Source: a virus
DNA length: 64,000 nucleotides
Reading direction: 5' to 3' (one strand)
IMG/VR virus record: IMGVR_UViG_3300036766_002289
Coordinates: 216,056-280,055 of that record
The notes under the pieces were generated by a model. It worked only from the letters and a program-made list of their open reading frames with translations. It made no database searches and was not told where the DNA came from. Position numbers and translations under genes: made by a program. Position 1 is the first letter of the stretch. Every line of letters starts with the position of its first letter. This document shows positions 52,604 to 59,975 of the stretch, piece after piece.

Positions 52604-52950
52604 AAATCCAAGAACTTGAAAATTGGGTAATTCATGACGGCAAATTACAAACGCCTTGGGGCTTACACTATATTCAATGTAACAAAAAAATTGAAGTGTG
52701 TAAAAGCTTATTCGGTTATGTTTTTGGCTACAATTATGCCGAAATAACTTTTGATTTGCTGAACAAGAAACCTGAAAATCCATTTACTGACGATGATGGA
52801 TTCTATCATATTCCTGGTTGGTCTGATAGACAAATGAACGACACTTTAAGTTATCATTTTTGGCTTAGTTGGAGTTGGGAAAGAAACTTAAAAGCATTCC
52901 GTTTATTCTGTGTAAATTCTGAGAACTTTCCTACAGTAGTCAGAGATTAG
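52600..52950 (+). CDS. Uncharacterised protein
   Basis: 116 residues. Beta-type N-terminus (WVIHDGKLQTPWGLHYIQCN), Trp/Phe-rich C-terminus. 9 bases before the next gene. No family recognised. Confidence 0.7.
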   Translation: MKIQELENWVIHDGKLQTPWGLHYIQCNKKIEVCKSLFGYVFGYNYAEITFDLLNKKPENPFTDDDGFYHIPGWSDRQMNDTLSYHFWLSWSWERNLKAFRLFCVNSENFPTVVRD

Positions 52951-52959
52951 AGGTAATTA

Positions 52960-53394
52960 ATGGACGCTAATCCCGCATTTTGGACGCCGCAAGTCCTTGA
53001 AGAAAAAGAACTTAACGACATTTGCACTTGGCTATTTAGTTGGCAAAAGGCATGTGTTACTAGTGATAGTCTATCTACTGATTTCCTTGAAGAAGGTGAG
53101 AAGTCACCAAGTCAGCAACTTGATCCTAATTTCAAGGTGGCGATGGGACATATTGAGGCATTGATTCGGCATATTAGGGCAACAAAAGGAAGTAAATTTA
53201 AGCGTGGTGATATTTTAGTGTGTAGTGGCATTGATATGGCTTTTCATACTTTAGGTGAACGTCCATTGCTTGGTAATACTTATAATGCTTGTTGTGATTC
53301 TTATATCACCCCACATAGAGAAGTAGTGGAAGTATTTGGGTTGGTGGGGGCGTATCCAGTCAGTTGGTTTAGGAAATATTGGGACTTACCTTAG
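52960..53394 (+). CDS. Uncharacterised protein
   Basis: 144 residues; helical first half (MGHIEALIRHIRATKGSKFK), then a beta-type RGDILVCSGIDMAFHTL and a Cys pair NACCDSY. Stop TAG lies in a boundary element. No family recognised. Confidence 0.72.
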   Translation: MDANPAFWTPQVLEEKELNDICTWLFSWQKACVTSDSLSTDFLEEGEKSPSQQLDPNFKVAMGHIEALIRHIRATKGSKFKRGDILVCSGIDMAFHTLGERPLLGNTYNACCDSYITPHREVVEVFGLVGAYPVSWFRKYWDLP

Positions 53395-53402
53395 TTGTAC
53401 CA
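53387..53402 (+). repeat. Boundary element copy 14 (TACCTTAG variant)
   Basis: Contains the upstream TAG (53392-53394); 8 nt before ATG 53411. Confidence 0.86.
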
Positions 53403-53410
53403 GAGAAGAC

Positions 53411-53662
53411 ATGGTTATTTGCATTGACTACTCCGAGAAAGGTTGTTGGATTGCATGGGACAAGGAAAGGGGAGTAAATTCTTTTCCTCGTTTAGAAGTC
53501 TGTGGTAATCCAGTCAGGCTACAAGTTGTAATGCAACGTAAATATCCTGATGCCATTATTGAAATTAGTGAAGCCGCGTCTATGGTGGCACTTCCGATGA
53601 TGGACGATTATATTGATAAATACGTTGGAAGCAGCCTTCATAAGCATGATAGGGGACAATAA
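53411..53662 (+). CDS. Uncharacterised small protein
   Basis: 83 residues from ATG 53411. Beta-type start (MVICIDYSEKGCWIAWDKER), helical end. TAATG overlap with the next gene. No family recognised. Confidence 0.68.
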   Translation: MVICIDYSEKGCWIAWDKERGVNSFPRLEVCGNPVRLQVVMQRKYPDAIIEISEAASMVALPMMDDYIDKYVGSSLHKHDRGQ

Positions 53663-54024
53663 TGCTACGCAATGACGGCAAATACGAAATTTGTACCATC
53701 GAAGCTAAGCCAGTTGACGACAAATACAATTCTGGTTGGTTTGGGATTAGCTTTGATGGTAGTTTTAAGTGGGGCAAACGCTGGTATCCAGATTACAGCG
53801 GCAAGGAATATGAGCCTTATGAATCTTTTAGTGCAAGTGGAAAATGCTGGCAAGAAACTGGCATACACGGCACTTATGATGTTGAAAAAGCAATTAAGCT
53901 TTACCTTATTCTCATTGAACTCAATCCTGAATATATGTTCAGGGTGAATAAGAAAACTATTTTGCAGGAAAGTGAAATCCTTTGGTGCGGCTCAAAAAAG
54001 AAGAAGCAACTGGTGAAGTCTTGA
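53662..54024 (+). CDS. Uncharacterised protein
   Basis: 120 residues; Trp/Tyr/Gly-rich beta-type core (YNSGWFGISFDGSFKWGKRW), then a helix and a basic end SKKKKQLVKS. No family recognised. Confidence 0.72.
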   Translation: MLRNDGKYEICTIEAKPVDDKYNSGWFGISFDGSFKWGKRWYPDYSGKEYEPYESFSASGKCWQETGIHGTYDVEKAIKLYLILIELNPEYMFRVNKKTILQESEILWCGSKKKKQLVKS

Positions 54025-54047
54025 AAGGCCGATGCACGTAGGAGTTT

Positions 54048-54063
54048 TAGCTTAGTTGTACCA
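54048..54063 (+). repeat. Boundary element copy 15
   Basis: Exact 16-mer, 23 nt after the upstream TGA and 8 nt before ATG 54072. Confidence 0.9.
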
Positions 54064-54071
54064 GAGGTCGT

Positions 54072-54260
54072 ATGGAAAGAATCATCCAACCCGATGCGTG
54101 GCTCGTTACCAAACGAAACGGACAATACGAATATTCCCCATTCTATGGGAAGATCGAAAATTTTGTCCCTGAGTTTGGTGAAGAACTAATGGAAATCTGT
54201 GGCACCGAAGAAGCCGCAATTCGTTCCATGCACGCTTGCTACAAGCTTTACAATTCGTAA
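54072..54260 (+). CDS. Uncharacterised small protein
   Basis: 62 residues; MERIIQPDAWLVTKRNGQYE then an acidic helix. Its last codons overlap the -35 region of the promoter at 54247. No family recognised. Confidence 0.66.
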   Translation: MERIIQPDAWLVTKRNGQYEYSPFYGKIENFVPEFGEELMEICGTEEAAIRSMHACYKLYNS

Positions 54261-54275
54261 AAAGTGTGCTAGGAT
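54247..54275 (+). promoter_or_regulatory. Sigma70-type promoter TTTACA-17-TAGGAT
   Basis: TTTACA at 54247-54252, TAGGAT at 54270-54275, TGTGC before the -10. Transcription would begin about 54282 and produce a structured leader of about 150 nt. Confidence 0.72.
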
Positions 54276-54432
54276 AGGAATATGCGGCCTGGTTGTGGTA
54301 ACATAACCGTGTGAGTACACAAAGTCTGAAAAACCGTGATTACGATTGTTAGTTGTTATCGGTTCAACATTTATTACGTGGAAAGCACACCAAGAATTGA
54401 CTTGGGGGCCGCTCCATTTTTGGAGAAAAGTC
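54276..54432 (+). ncRNA. Structured 5' leader or small RNA
   Basis: No gene fits here. Outer pairing GCGGCC (54284-54289) with GGCCGC (54410-54415); hairpin GGTTGTG-GTAA-CATAACC (about 54292-54309), 7 bp with a GNRA loop; GTGT-GAGT-ACAC (54311-54322); CCAAG-AATTGA-CTTGG (about 54391-54406). Lies between a sigma70 promoter and the gene at 54433, so it could be a riboswitch-like leader or an independent RNA. No known class recognised. Confidence 0.6.
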
Positions 54433-54612
54433 ATGGCTCAGTTAGTTGCAGACGTGGATAATTTGCAGGTTCAATGGTTTTACAAGGATGGCAAGAAGCT
54501 TGCTCATTTGGTGGCATGGAATGCCGAGATGACGGAAATTGTGGAATCTGTTCATATTTCAAATAAGGTTGCTGAAATCTTATCTGATTATGGTGTAAAT
54601 TCAGGTAGTTAA
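54433..54612 (+). CDS. Small protein downstream of structured leader
   Basis: 59 residues from ATG 54433, SD GGAG 10 bases upstream. MAQLVADVDNLQVQWFYKDG then a helical end. Expressed from the promoter at 54247 through the structured leader. No family recognised. Confidence 0.68.
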   Translation: MAQLVADVDNLQVQWFYKDGKKLAHLVAWNAEMTEIVESVHISNKVAEILSDYGVNSGS

Positions 54613-54626
54613 TACAGGAGAAAATC

Positions 54627-54956
54627 ATGGCAATGAAGATCGAACATCCGTATGGCAACAAGGGCGAAACCTACAAGTTCCCGAGCTATTTCGGCTCTCA
54701 TGCTAGTATGATCGACCAGCCTCTTACCGATGCTGTCAAGCAATTGCAATCTGGTGAAGCTCCTGACGTTCCAAAGGAACAGATGGCACTGCTTAATAAG
54801 CTTGCAAGCCTTATGAAGGATGATTGCGTGGTTATTAAGGACGAACACAAGGAACCCTACGTCACTAGTCGTAAGGCCCTTGATAATGGCCTGGCAGACC
54901 CGAACCGCTATGCCACATGCCGTGTTGAGTACCTTTGTAATCAGAAGAAGGATTAA
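54627..54956 (+). CDS. Uncharacterised protein with strong-expression codons
   Basis: 109 residues; SD CAGGAGAAA. It uses AAG, CTT and GAA heavily like the rII genes. IEHPYGNKGETYKFPSYFGS then a helix (TDAVKQLQSGEAPDVPKEQM). A 15-bp hairpin follows its stop. Probably an early, well-expressed protein; no family recognised. Confidence 0.76.
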   Translation: MAMKIEHPYGNKGETYKFPSYFGSHASMIDQPLTDAVKQLQSGEAPDVPKEQMALLNKLASLMKDDCVVIKDEHKEPYVTSRKALDNGLADPNRYATCRVEYLCNQKKD

Positions 54957-54962
54957 TAACAT

Positions 54963-54997
54963 CTGCACAAAGGGATATTTTCTATCCCTTTGTGCAG
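54963..54997 (+). terminator. Terminator-like 15-bp hairpin
   Basis: CTGCACAAAGGGATA (54963-54977) pairs perfectly with 54983-54997, loop TTTTC. No T-run follows, so it may be a processing or stability hairpin. Shares TGCACAAAGG with the terminator at 30465. Confidence 0.7.
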
Positions 54998-55053
54998 AAT
55001 AGTGGTAATAAGAGCATTTTTTAGTCCAACCGAAATCCTAATTGGAGTAATAA

Positions 55054-55332
55054 ATGATCCGAGAACCCAATGGCGGGAATTACCGCAAAGGTAAGGCTTT
55101 GACTTACCAAGGTGTATTAGATGAAATTGCATCTAACCTTGAGAACGCAAATGCATGGGCGGTTCATAAAAATTGGAGCAATGCAGCTAAGTACAGTCTT
55201 AAAGCAGAAGCTTTAATTGAATTACTTGAAGTCCATAATTGTGGTTCTATTGGTGGGTTTGATAATGGCCAAAAACCGAATTCAACTTTAGAAGAACGGT
55301 GGGAGTGGCTAGACGGCGGCAATCCAAACTAG
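55054..55332 (+). CDS. Uncharacterised small protein
   Basis: 92 residues. MIREPNGGNYRKGKALTYQG then helices (AWAVHKNWSNAAKYSLKAEA), a tetratricopeptide-like pair perhaps. SD TTGGAG. No family recognised. Confidence 0.7.
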   Translation: MIREPNGGNYRKGKALTYQGVLDEIASNLENANAWAVHKNWSNAAKYSLKAEALIELLEVHNCGSIGGFDNGQKPNSTLEERWEWLDGGNPN

Positions 55333-55342
55333 GGTAAATATA

Positions 55343-55666
55343 ATGAATGTCCTTGGTAAATTAGATAAAGTCCTTGAAAAGAAATGGGCAGAGATTAATG
55401 AAAAATGGGAAGAAATTGAGGCAAAGGATGGAAACCCTTACGAATTATGGTATAGTTTCCTTGAAACTCTAGGACATTATAAGACCGTAACTTATGAATC
55501 TCATTGGCATCCCGAATATGGTGTTCCTGCCCTTATTAAGGCTCTTTTTGACGTAGTGAATAGTGACAAACTAGTATATGCTATTGATTTTGATACTGGT
55601 AGTAATGCGAGTGAGGTACTATTCTTTGACCGTGAGGAACTACATGAAGCCCTTAAATGTGTTTAA
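55343..55666 (+). CDS. Uncharacterised protein
   Basis: 107 residues; acidic, helical first half (EKKWAEINEKWEEIEAKDGN). 23-base overlap with a membrane-protein gene. No family recognised. Confidence 0.7.
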   Translation: MNVLGKLDKVLEKKWAEINEKWEEIEAKDGNPYELWYSFLETLGHYKTVTYESHWHPEYGVPALIKALFDVVNSDKLVYAIDFDTGSNASEVLFFDREELHEALKCV

Positions 55667-55892
55667 TCAAACTGATGAAGAATTAGAACAAAGACTCAAG
55701 GACCATAAGCGCAAGATGTGGCAAATGCTCTTGGTTTTTATTGTCGTAATGACTCTTAATGTTCTATTTGTTTTAGGCATTGCTTGCTATGGTCCCGCCT
55801 TACCTAGTGTGCAGATTCTCATTTCTACTCCCCTTTGCGTTATTAATTGCTTGTCTATTTGGTGGTTAGGCTTAGGCGGGAGATGGCAATGA
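55644..55892 (+). CDS. Two-helix membrane protein
   Basis: 82 residues from ATG 55644; a charged N-terminal helix, then hydrophobic segments at about 28-49 and 56-76. ATGA overlap with the next peptide. Confidence 0.68.
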   Translation: MKPLNVFNQTDEELEQRLKDHKRKMWQMLLVFIVVMTLNVLFVLGIACYGPALPSVQILISTPLCVINCLSIWWLGLGGRWQ

Positions 55893-55984
55893 AATGGGAA
55901 TTGCCTTGGAGATATCCTGAATGGCTTTATATTGCAATGGCAATTGCTTTCATGATTGGTTGGTATTTAGGAGGCACTAAATGA
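55889..55984 (+). CDS. Very small membrane peptide
   Basis: 31 residues, MKWELPWRYPEWLYIAMAIA then FMIGWYLGGTK; one amphipathic-to-hydrophobic helix. ATGA overlaps on both sides support it. Confidence 0.55.
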   Translation: MKWELPWRYPEWLYIAMAIAFMIGWYLGGTK

Positions 55985-56187
55985 TTCAGCCTAATTTTGG
56001 ATATTTTGATATCAGCGGTGGAAGATTGGTAATTAGTTTCTATTATCCAGATGAAACTGGTGCTACCAAAAGAGAAGAATTAACGGTACTTAAGAATCAT
56101 ATTGAAGTCACTGAACTTTGTATTAAATTGAACGCAATGCTTCCTTTGATGGCTCAAGCGTCGGCGCGATTTGAAAAGGGTGCATAA
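55981..56187 (+). CDS. Uncharacterised small protein
   Basis: 68 residues; beta-type first half (FGYFDISGGRLVISFYYPDE), helical second half. TAATG overlap with the next gene. No family recognised. Confidence 0.68.
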   Translation: MIQPNFGYFDISGGRLVISFYYPDETGATKREELTVLKNHIEVTELCIKLNAMLPLMAQASARFEKGA

Positions 56188-56504
56188 TGGACGATATTGC
56201 TCTTTATGAAATTCTTGTTCCAACCGTTATGAATAAGAAGCCTGTTAGGACACGGCACCACAGGCAATGGGATAAATACGTTCAAAATATAAGTGGTGGT
56301 TTAACCATCCTTAAACCAAATAAGGGGAAATGGGTTTCTCCTAAATCTAAAGAGTTGTATGAAGAACGGAGTATCCCCGTTCGTATTGCCTGCACCAGAC
56401 AGGAAATTGACAAGATTATTGATTTCACTATTAAGCATTACAATCAGCTTGCGGTCATGGCCTACAAGCTTAGCACCGAGGTAATTATCAAACATAGGGA
56501 CTAA
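56187..56504 (+). CDS. Uncharacterised protein
   Basis: 105 residues. Resembles a conserved phage style: YEILVPTVMNKKPVRTRHHR then QWDKYVQNISGGLTILKPNK and RSIPVRIACTRQEIDKIIDF. I recall similar hypothetical proteins in bacteria and phages; no function known. 1 base before the next gene. Confidence 0.76.
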   Translation: MDDIALYEILVPTVMNKKPVRTRHHRQWDKYVQNISGGLTILKPNKGKWVSPKSKELYEERSIPVRIACTRQEIDKIIDFTIKHYNQLAVMAYKLSTEVIIKHRD

Positions 56505-56505
56505 G

Positions 56506-56820
56506 ATGAAAGATTGGTTAAATACTTTTGAATATTTGGGAAGCCATTCTGCAAATGGGCAGATTATATCTTCTTGGCAAAAGGTTTTCCCTAATGAATA
56601 TCGTATTTGTTATCACACTTATGAAAATGAATACGGCGGGAAGTCGATAATCGCGGTAGATGTATTACCTGAAATTGGTGAATCAGAAGGGATTTATCAC
56701 AAACGGTCCCCAAGTTTGAGTTTTTTTGCCACTGGCTTCGAGGAATTTGAAGAACTAGAAAACAAGATTAAAAGGGAGATTGTTCCAACTCTGAAAAAGT
56801 GGGCAATTAAAACACTATGA
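56506..56820 (+). CDS. Uncharacterised protein
   Basis: 104 residues; beta-type (EYRICYHTYENEYGGKSIIA), C-terminal helix. No family recognised. Confidence 0.7.
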   Translation: MKDWLNTFEYLGSHSANGQIISSWQKVFPNEYRICYHTYENEYGGKSIIAVDVLPEIGESEGIYHKRSPSLSFFATGFEEFEELENKIKREIVPTLKKWAIKTL

Positions 56821-56835
56821 GAAAGAAATATTGGA

Positions 56836-57045
56836 ATGATTGAACCAACAGAATTTGATGCAGAGAACCCATTTTTTCGCATTAAAGAGTGGAAATTTGC
56901 GGAAGATTGTGTTGCCCAAATCGTGGAAGATAAATTCGGTCGTCTTGGCACTGATTATAGGCTTTTTGACGGTAATCGTTGGCTATATGTTCCCATTGAA
57001 GTATTCAATCTTTTCCTAAAACTTGGCAATGCACGAAAACCATAA
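56836..57045 (+). CDS. Uncharacterised small protein
   Basis: 69 residues, acidic. MIEPTEFDAENPFFRIKEWK then FGRLGTDYRLFDGNRWLYVP. No clear SD. 17-base overlap with the methyltransferase-like gene. Confidence 0.66.
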   Translation: MIEPTEFDAENPFFRIKEWKFAEDCVAQIVEDKFGRLGTDYRLFDGNRWLYVPIEVFNLFLKLGNARKP

Positions 57046-57496
57046 AAAAGAACAATACTTCTTTAATGATGAAACCATCCAAAAGCTAGCAGACTTTGCT
57101 AGTCAATTCGAGAATCCGTGCTGTCTCTGCACCCCCACCGTTGGCGTTGAACTAGAAAAACGTGGCATCCAAGTCACCACTTTAGATACCGACGAACGCT
57201 TTTCTAATCTAAAAGGCTTTATCAAATACGACCTCTACAGACCTATTGCACTAGACAAGAAATTTGGTATAATTCTCTGCGACCCACCGTTCAACATCGT
57301 CAAACTGTCCCAATTGTTCACTGCAATACGTATGTTAAGTGCAGGGTTTGAACAGCCACTATGGATCAGTCACCCAGAAGAACGAAAATACGATGTAATG
57401 GCGACTTTTTTCTGGTTTAAGCTGAAAGAAACAGGATTCTTCCCACAATACCAGATACCCCAAGAACATATTCAATTTTATGGAAATATTTTGTGA
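57029..57496 (+). CDS. EEF1AKMT1/N6AMT2-like methyltransferase
   Basis: 155 residues from ATG 57029 (TTG 57023 possible). The order CCLCTPTVGVELEKRG (31-46), TTLDTDERFSN (50-60), FIKYDLYRP (64-72) and FGIILCDPPF (79-88) matches the N6AMT2/EFM5 family, in which DPP[FY] is the catalytic motif IV. In eukaryotes members methylate a lysine of elongation factor 1A; older annotation calls them N6-adenine methylases. A phage homologue might modify a host translation factor or DNA; that is inference. Followed by the TnpB element. Confidence 0.74.
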   Translation: MHENHKKEQYFFNDETIQKLADFASQFENPCCLCTPTVGVELEKRGIQVTTLDTDERFSNLKGFIKYDLYRPIALDKKFGIILCDPPFNIVKLSQLFTAIRMLSAGFEQPLWISHPEERKYDVMATFFWFKLKETGFFPQYQIPQEHIQFYGNIL

Positions 57497-58731
57497 AAAT
57501 TGAATTTCTAAAACTATATAATTATGCCAAACAATGTTGCAAGCATAAATGATACATTATACTTATAAATTCAGGTTATATCCAAACGCTGACCAGCAGA
57601 AACGTCTCAGCCAGCACTTCGGCTGTTGCCGTTTTGTGTATAACCACTTCCTTGCTCAACGTAAAGATGCTTACCTTGCTAACGAGAAATCACCGAATTA
57701 TTATCAACAGGCTGGTGATTTAACTAAGTTGAAGAATGAAAAAGAATGGTTGTATGATGCCAACAGTCAAGTTCTACAATTTGAATTAAAATGTCTGCAA
57801 GCCGCGTATAATAATTTCTTTGAGAGAAGGGCGAAGTTGCCAAAGTTTCATAATAAAAAGAACAAACAGAGTTTTACAATACCACAGCATGTGGGCATTA
57901 AGAACGATAGACTTTACTTCCCTAAATTCAAGGACGGCATAAAGATTAAACTTCATCGTGAGATAGAAGGAGTGATTAAACATGCTACATTAAGTAGAAA
58001 TTGTGCGGGTCAATATTTTGTGGCTGTTCTTGTTAAACGAGACATTGAACAATTGTTAGGAAATAATAAAGAAATTGGTCTGGATTTAGGTATTAATGCA
58101 CTCGTTACTTGTTCGGATGGAAAATCCTACAAAAACATTCGTCCATATAGGAATTTGGAACACCGATTGCGAACATTAAGTAAGAATCTCCACCGAAAAA
58201 AATTGGGTAGCAAGAATCGTGAGCGAGCTAGGAAGATATTGGCTAAGTGCCATACAAAGATAGTAAATATTCGTAATAACCATTTGCACAAAGTATCCAA
58301 AAATATCATTGGCGATAACCAAGTCATCGTTTTGGAGAATTTGAATATAGATGGAATGTTGCGAAACCACTGTCTTGCTAAATCTATTGCTGATGTATCA
58401 TTTTCTGAATTGGTTAGACAAATTGAATATAAGGCAAATTGGTATGGCAGGACAATAATTAAAATAGACAGATGGTTCCCATCTAGTAAAACTTGTTCAG
58501 AGTGTGGTTATGTTATGGATAACTTGCCTTTGAGTGTTAGAGAATGGGAGTGTCCTCAGTGTCAAATAAAACATGATCGTGATAAGAATGCGTCCATCAA
58601 TATATTGAATGAAGGAAAAAGAACTGTAGGAATTACAGGGATAGCGTCTGGACTTAATGTAAGACCTAAGAGTGATCTTGGGCAATCAAGGACGAAGGAC
58701 GAAGCCACGCCATCTTAGGGCGGCAATTCAC
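57497..58731 (+). mobile_element. IS200/IS605-type element with tnpB only
   Basis: A complete tnpB with no tnpA occupies the space between two methyltransferase genes. The right end has the typical hairpin GCCACGCC-ATCTTAG-GGCGGC (58704-58724) followed by AATTCAC (58725-58731). The left end is within 57497-57548 but not exactly placed. Movement would need TnpA from elsewhere. Confidence 0.7.
57549..58718 (+). CDS. tnpB: TnpB RNA-guided nuclease (OrfB)
   Basis: 389 residues. N-terminal helix-turn region YKFRLYPNADQQKRLSQHFG, then RuvC parts: GLDLGINALVT (D179), VLENLNIDGM (E263) and KHDRDKNASINI (D345), with a C4 zinc finger CSECG...CPQC (C316, C319, C335, C338). All three catalytic acids are present, so it is likely active. 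TnpB cuts DNA at a site next to a transposon-adjacent motif, guided by an RNA from the element's right end. C-terminal end ...DEATPS is typical and overlaps the reRNA. Confidence 0.95.
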   Translation: MIHYTYKFRLYPNADQQKRLSQHFGCCRFVYNHFLAQRKDAYLANEKSPNYYQQAGDLTKLKNEKEWLYDANSQVLQFELKCLQAAYNNFFERRAKLPKFHNKKNKQSFTIPQHVGIKNDRLYFPKFKDGIKIKLHREIEGVIKHATLSRNCAGQYFVAVLVKRDIEQLLGNNKEIGLDLGINALVTCSDGKSYKNIRPYRNLEHRLRTLSKNLHRKKLGSKNRERARKILAKCHTKIVNIRNNHLHKVSKNIIGDNQVIVLENLNIDGMLRNHCLAKSIADVSFSELVRQIEYKANWYGRTIIKIDRWFPSSKTCSECGYVMDNLPLSVREWECPQCQIKHDRDKNASINILNEGKRTVGITGIASGLNVRPKSDLGQSRTKDEATPS

Positions 58732-58748
58732 GGAAATACACAATGAGC
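58560..58748 (+). ncRNA. Probable reRNA (omega RNA) of TnpB
   Basis: In IS605-type systems the guide RNA overlaps the 3' end of tnpB and runs past the right end. Here the scaffold would end with the hairpin at 58704-58724 and TTCAC (58727-58731); the guide would begin GGAAATACACAATG (58732 on). The 5' boundary given is approximate. Inferred from the family; no promoter is needed if processed from the tnpB mRNA. Confidence 0.6.
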
Positions 58749-59456
58749 GCAACCGCATATAAACTGACCCACCATTTCACTGAGAAACACCTTACAATGT
58801 TAAGGGAATTCTTATCCTATGAGGTAAGATACCCAAAAGAATTCCCAATCCAAAAAGATTCTAATGGCTTCCTAATCCAAGCTGGCCCCTTCTCCACCCT
58901 ACACTGGAGTCGCCAGGTGGAATGGCCTTGGGCTGTTCTTAATGCAGACCTTAAAAAGTCCCACGTTGCTCTTGATATCGGCAGTGGTCAATCAGTTTTC
59001 AAGTTCTTGGTTGCAGATAAGTGTAAGCGGTTAACCACTTTAGATCATGACTCTAAGACTGTAATTGAAACAGGTTTTTCAGCTAGGCAATTAGGATTTA
59101 AGAATATTATTCCTGTGGATGGGGATGCTAGGAAGTTGCCTTTTAAGGATAATACATTTGATCGTGTATTCCTGATATCGGTCATGGAGCATATGCCTAG
59201 TGGTCATATTAAGGCGGTAAAAGAGTTAAAAAGGGTATTGAAGCCAGGTGGTATTGGGTCGATATCGTTTGATATTGCGGTGAGTGGGCATAGTGATATT
59301 GACTTCCATGTAAATATCAAACAGGCATGGAATATCATGAAGGAATTAGGGGTGGAACGAGATGATAACCTATTAACGAATAGTGCTACAGTAACACTGA
59401 GAGATTTAGGTGGTTTGTCCATTACAGCGGTATTGGTTTCATATAAGAAGGATTAA
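58743..59456 (+). CDS. Class I SAM-dependent methyltransferase
   Basis: 237 residues. Motif I VALDIGSGQSVFKFLV (75-90), motif II TTLDHDS (98-104), GDARKLPFKDNTFDRVFLIS (about 127-146), MEHMP, and LKRVLKPGGIGSISFD (about 163-178), the UbiE/Methyltransf_11 arrangement. Substrate unknown; with FkbM and the EFM5-like gene it makes three methyltransferases in 8 kb. Its start lies just past the TnpB right end, inside the expected guide region. Confidence 0.87.
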   Translation: MSATAYKLTHHFTEKHLTMLREFLSYEVRYPKEFPIQKDSNGFLIQAGPFSTLHWSRQVEWPWAVLNADLKKSHVALDIGSGQSVFKFLVADKCKRLTTLDHDSKTVIETGFSARQLGFKNIIPVDGDARKLPFKDNTFDRVFLISVMEHMPSGHIKAVKELKRVLKPGGIGSISFDIAVSGHSDIDFHVNIKQAWNIMKELGVERDDNLLTNSATVTLRDLGGLSITAVLVSYKKD

Positions 59457-59459
59457 ATC

Positions 59460-59660
59460 ATGGACACAGTAACGTTTACTAAGGACGAAGTTAAAGAAAT
59501 TTACGAGTGGATTGATGCTATGTCAGGTGGCAATCCAGAAAATGGTTTTATGTGGGATGGGACTGATGATCCTAAACACCCACAGATTTCTGCATTGGTT
59601 AAAGTATTTAAGTGTATTGGGCGACGTATCCCAGAAAGTTGCGAACCATGCAAAAAATAA
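59460..59660 (+). CDS. Uncharacterised small protein
   Basis: 66 residues; MDTVTFTKDEVKEIYEWIDA then a CIGRRIPESCEPCKK end. 13-base overlap with the next gene. No family recognised. Confidence 0.68.
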   Translation: MDTVTFTKDEVKEIYEWIDAMSGGNPENGFMWDGTDDPKHPQISALVKVFKCIGRRIPESCEPCKK

Positions 59661-59815
59661 GAATTGAACCTAGTGTATATGCTGGGTTTTTGGATATATT
59701 TGTGAATGATGAATTTTTCGCTAATTACGGAAATGAAAAATTTTCTTTTGCTCCTGATTCTGACCTTATTGAACTTGATACTCTTAAAGAAATCATTAAA
59801 CAACTAGGAGATTGA
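59648..59815 (+). CDS. Uncharacterised small protein
   Basis: 55 residues from ATG 59648; beta-type with acidic helix end (LIELDTLKEIIKQLGD). 1 base before the next gene. No family recognised. Confidence 0.64.
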   Translation: MQKIRIEPSVYAGFLDIFVNDEFFANYGNEKFSFAPDSDLIELDTLKEIIKQLGD

Positions 59816-59816
59816 T

Positions 59817-59975
59817 ATGCAAGGTATCCGTATTCGTCATGGAATGCTCTTAAAAACCTTAGCTGAAAAGCTAAATCGGTTTCCATCGTCTGTCCGTCGC
59901 TCCCTAAAGCGTATGGGATATAGCGTCATTAGAGGTAAAGTTTGGCTACGAGGACAATTCATAAGGAGATACTAA
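59817..59975 (+). CDS. Very basic small protein
   Basis: 52 residues; RFPSSVRRSLKRMGYSVIRG and WLRGQFIRRY; 13 Arg/Lys and few acids, so probably nucleic-acid binding. SD AGGAG. TAATG overlap with the next gene. Confidence 0.62.
   Translation: MQGIRIRHGMLLKTLAEKLNRFPSSVRRSLKRMGYSVIRGKVWLRGQFIRRY

Noticed and set aside
4395-54125. Several minus-strand frames containing VQLSY
   Set aside because: VQLSY is the reverse-strand translation of the boundary element, not a conserved peptide.
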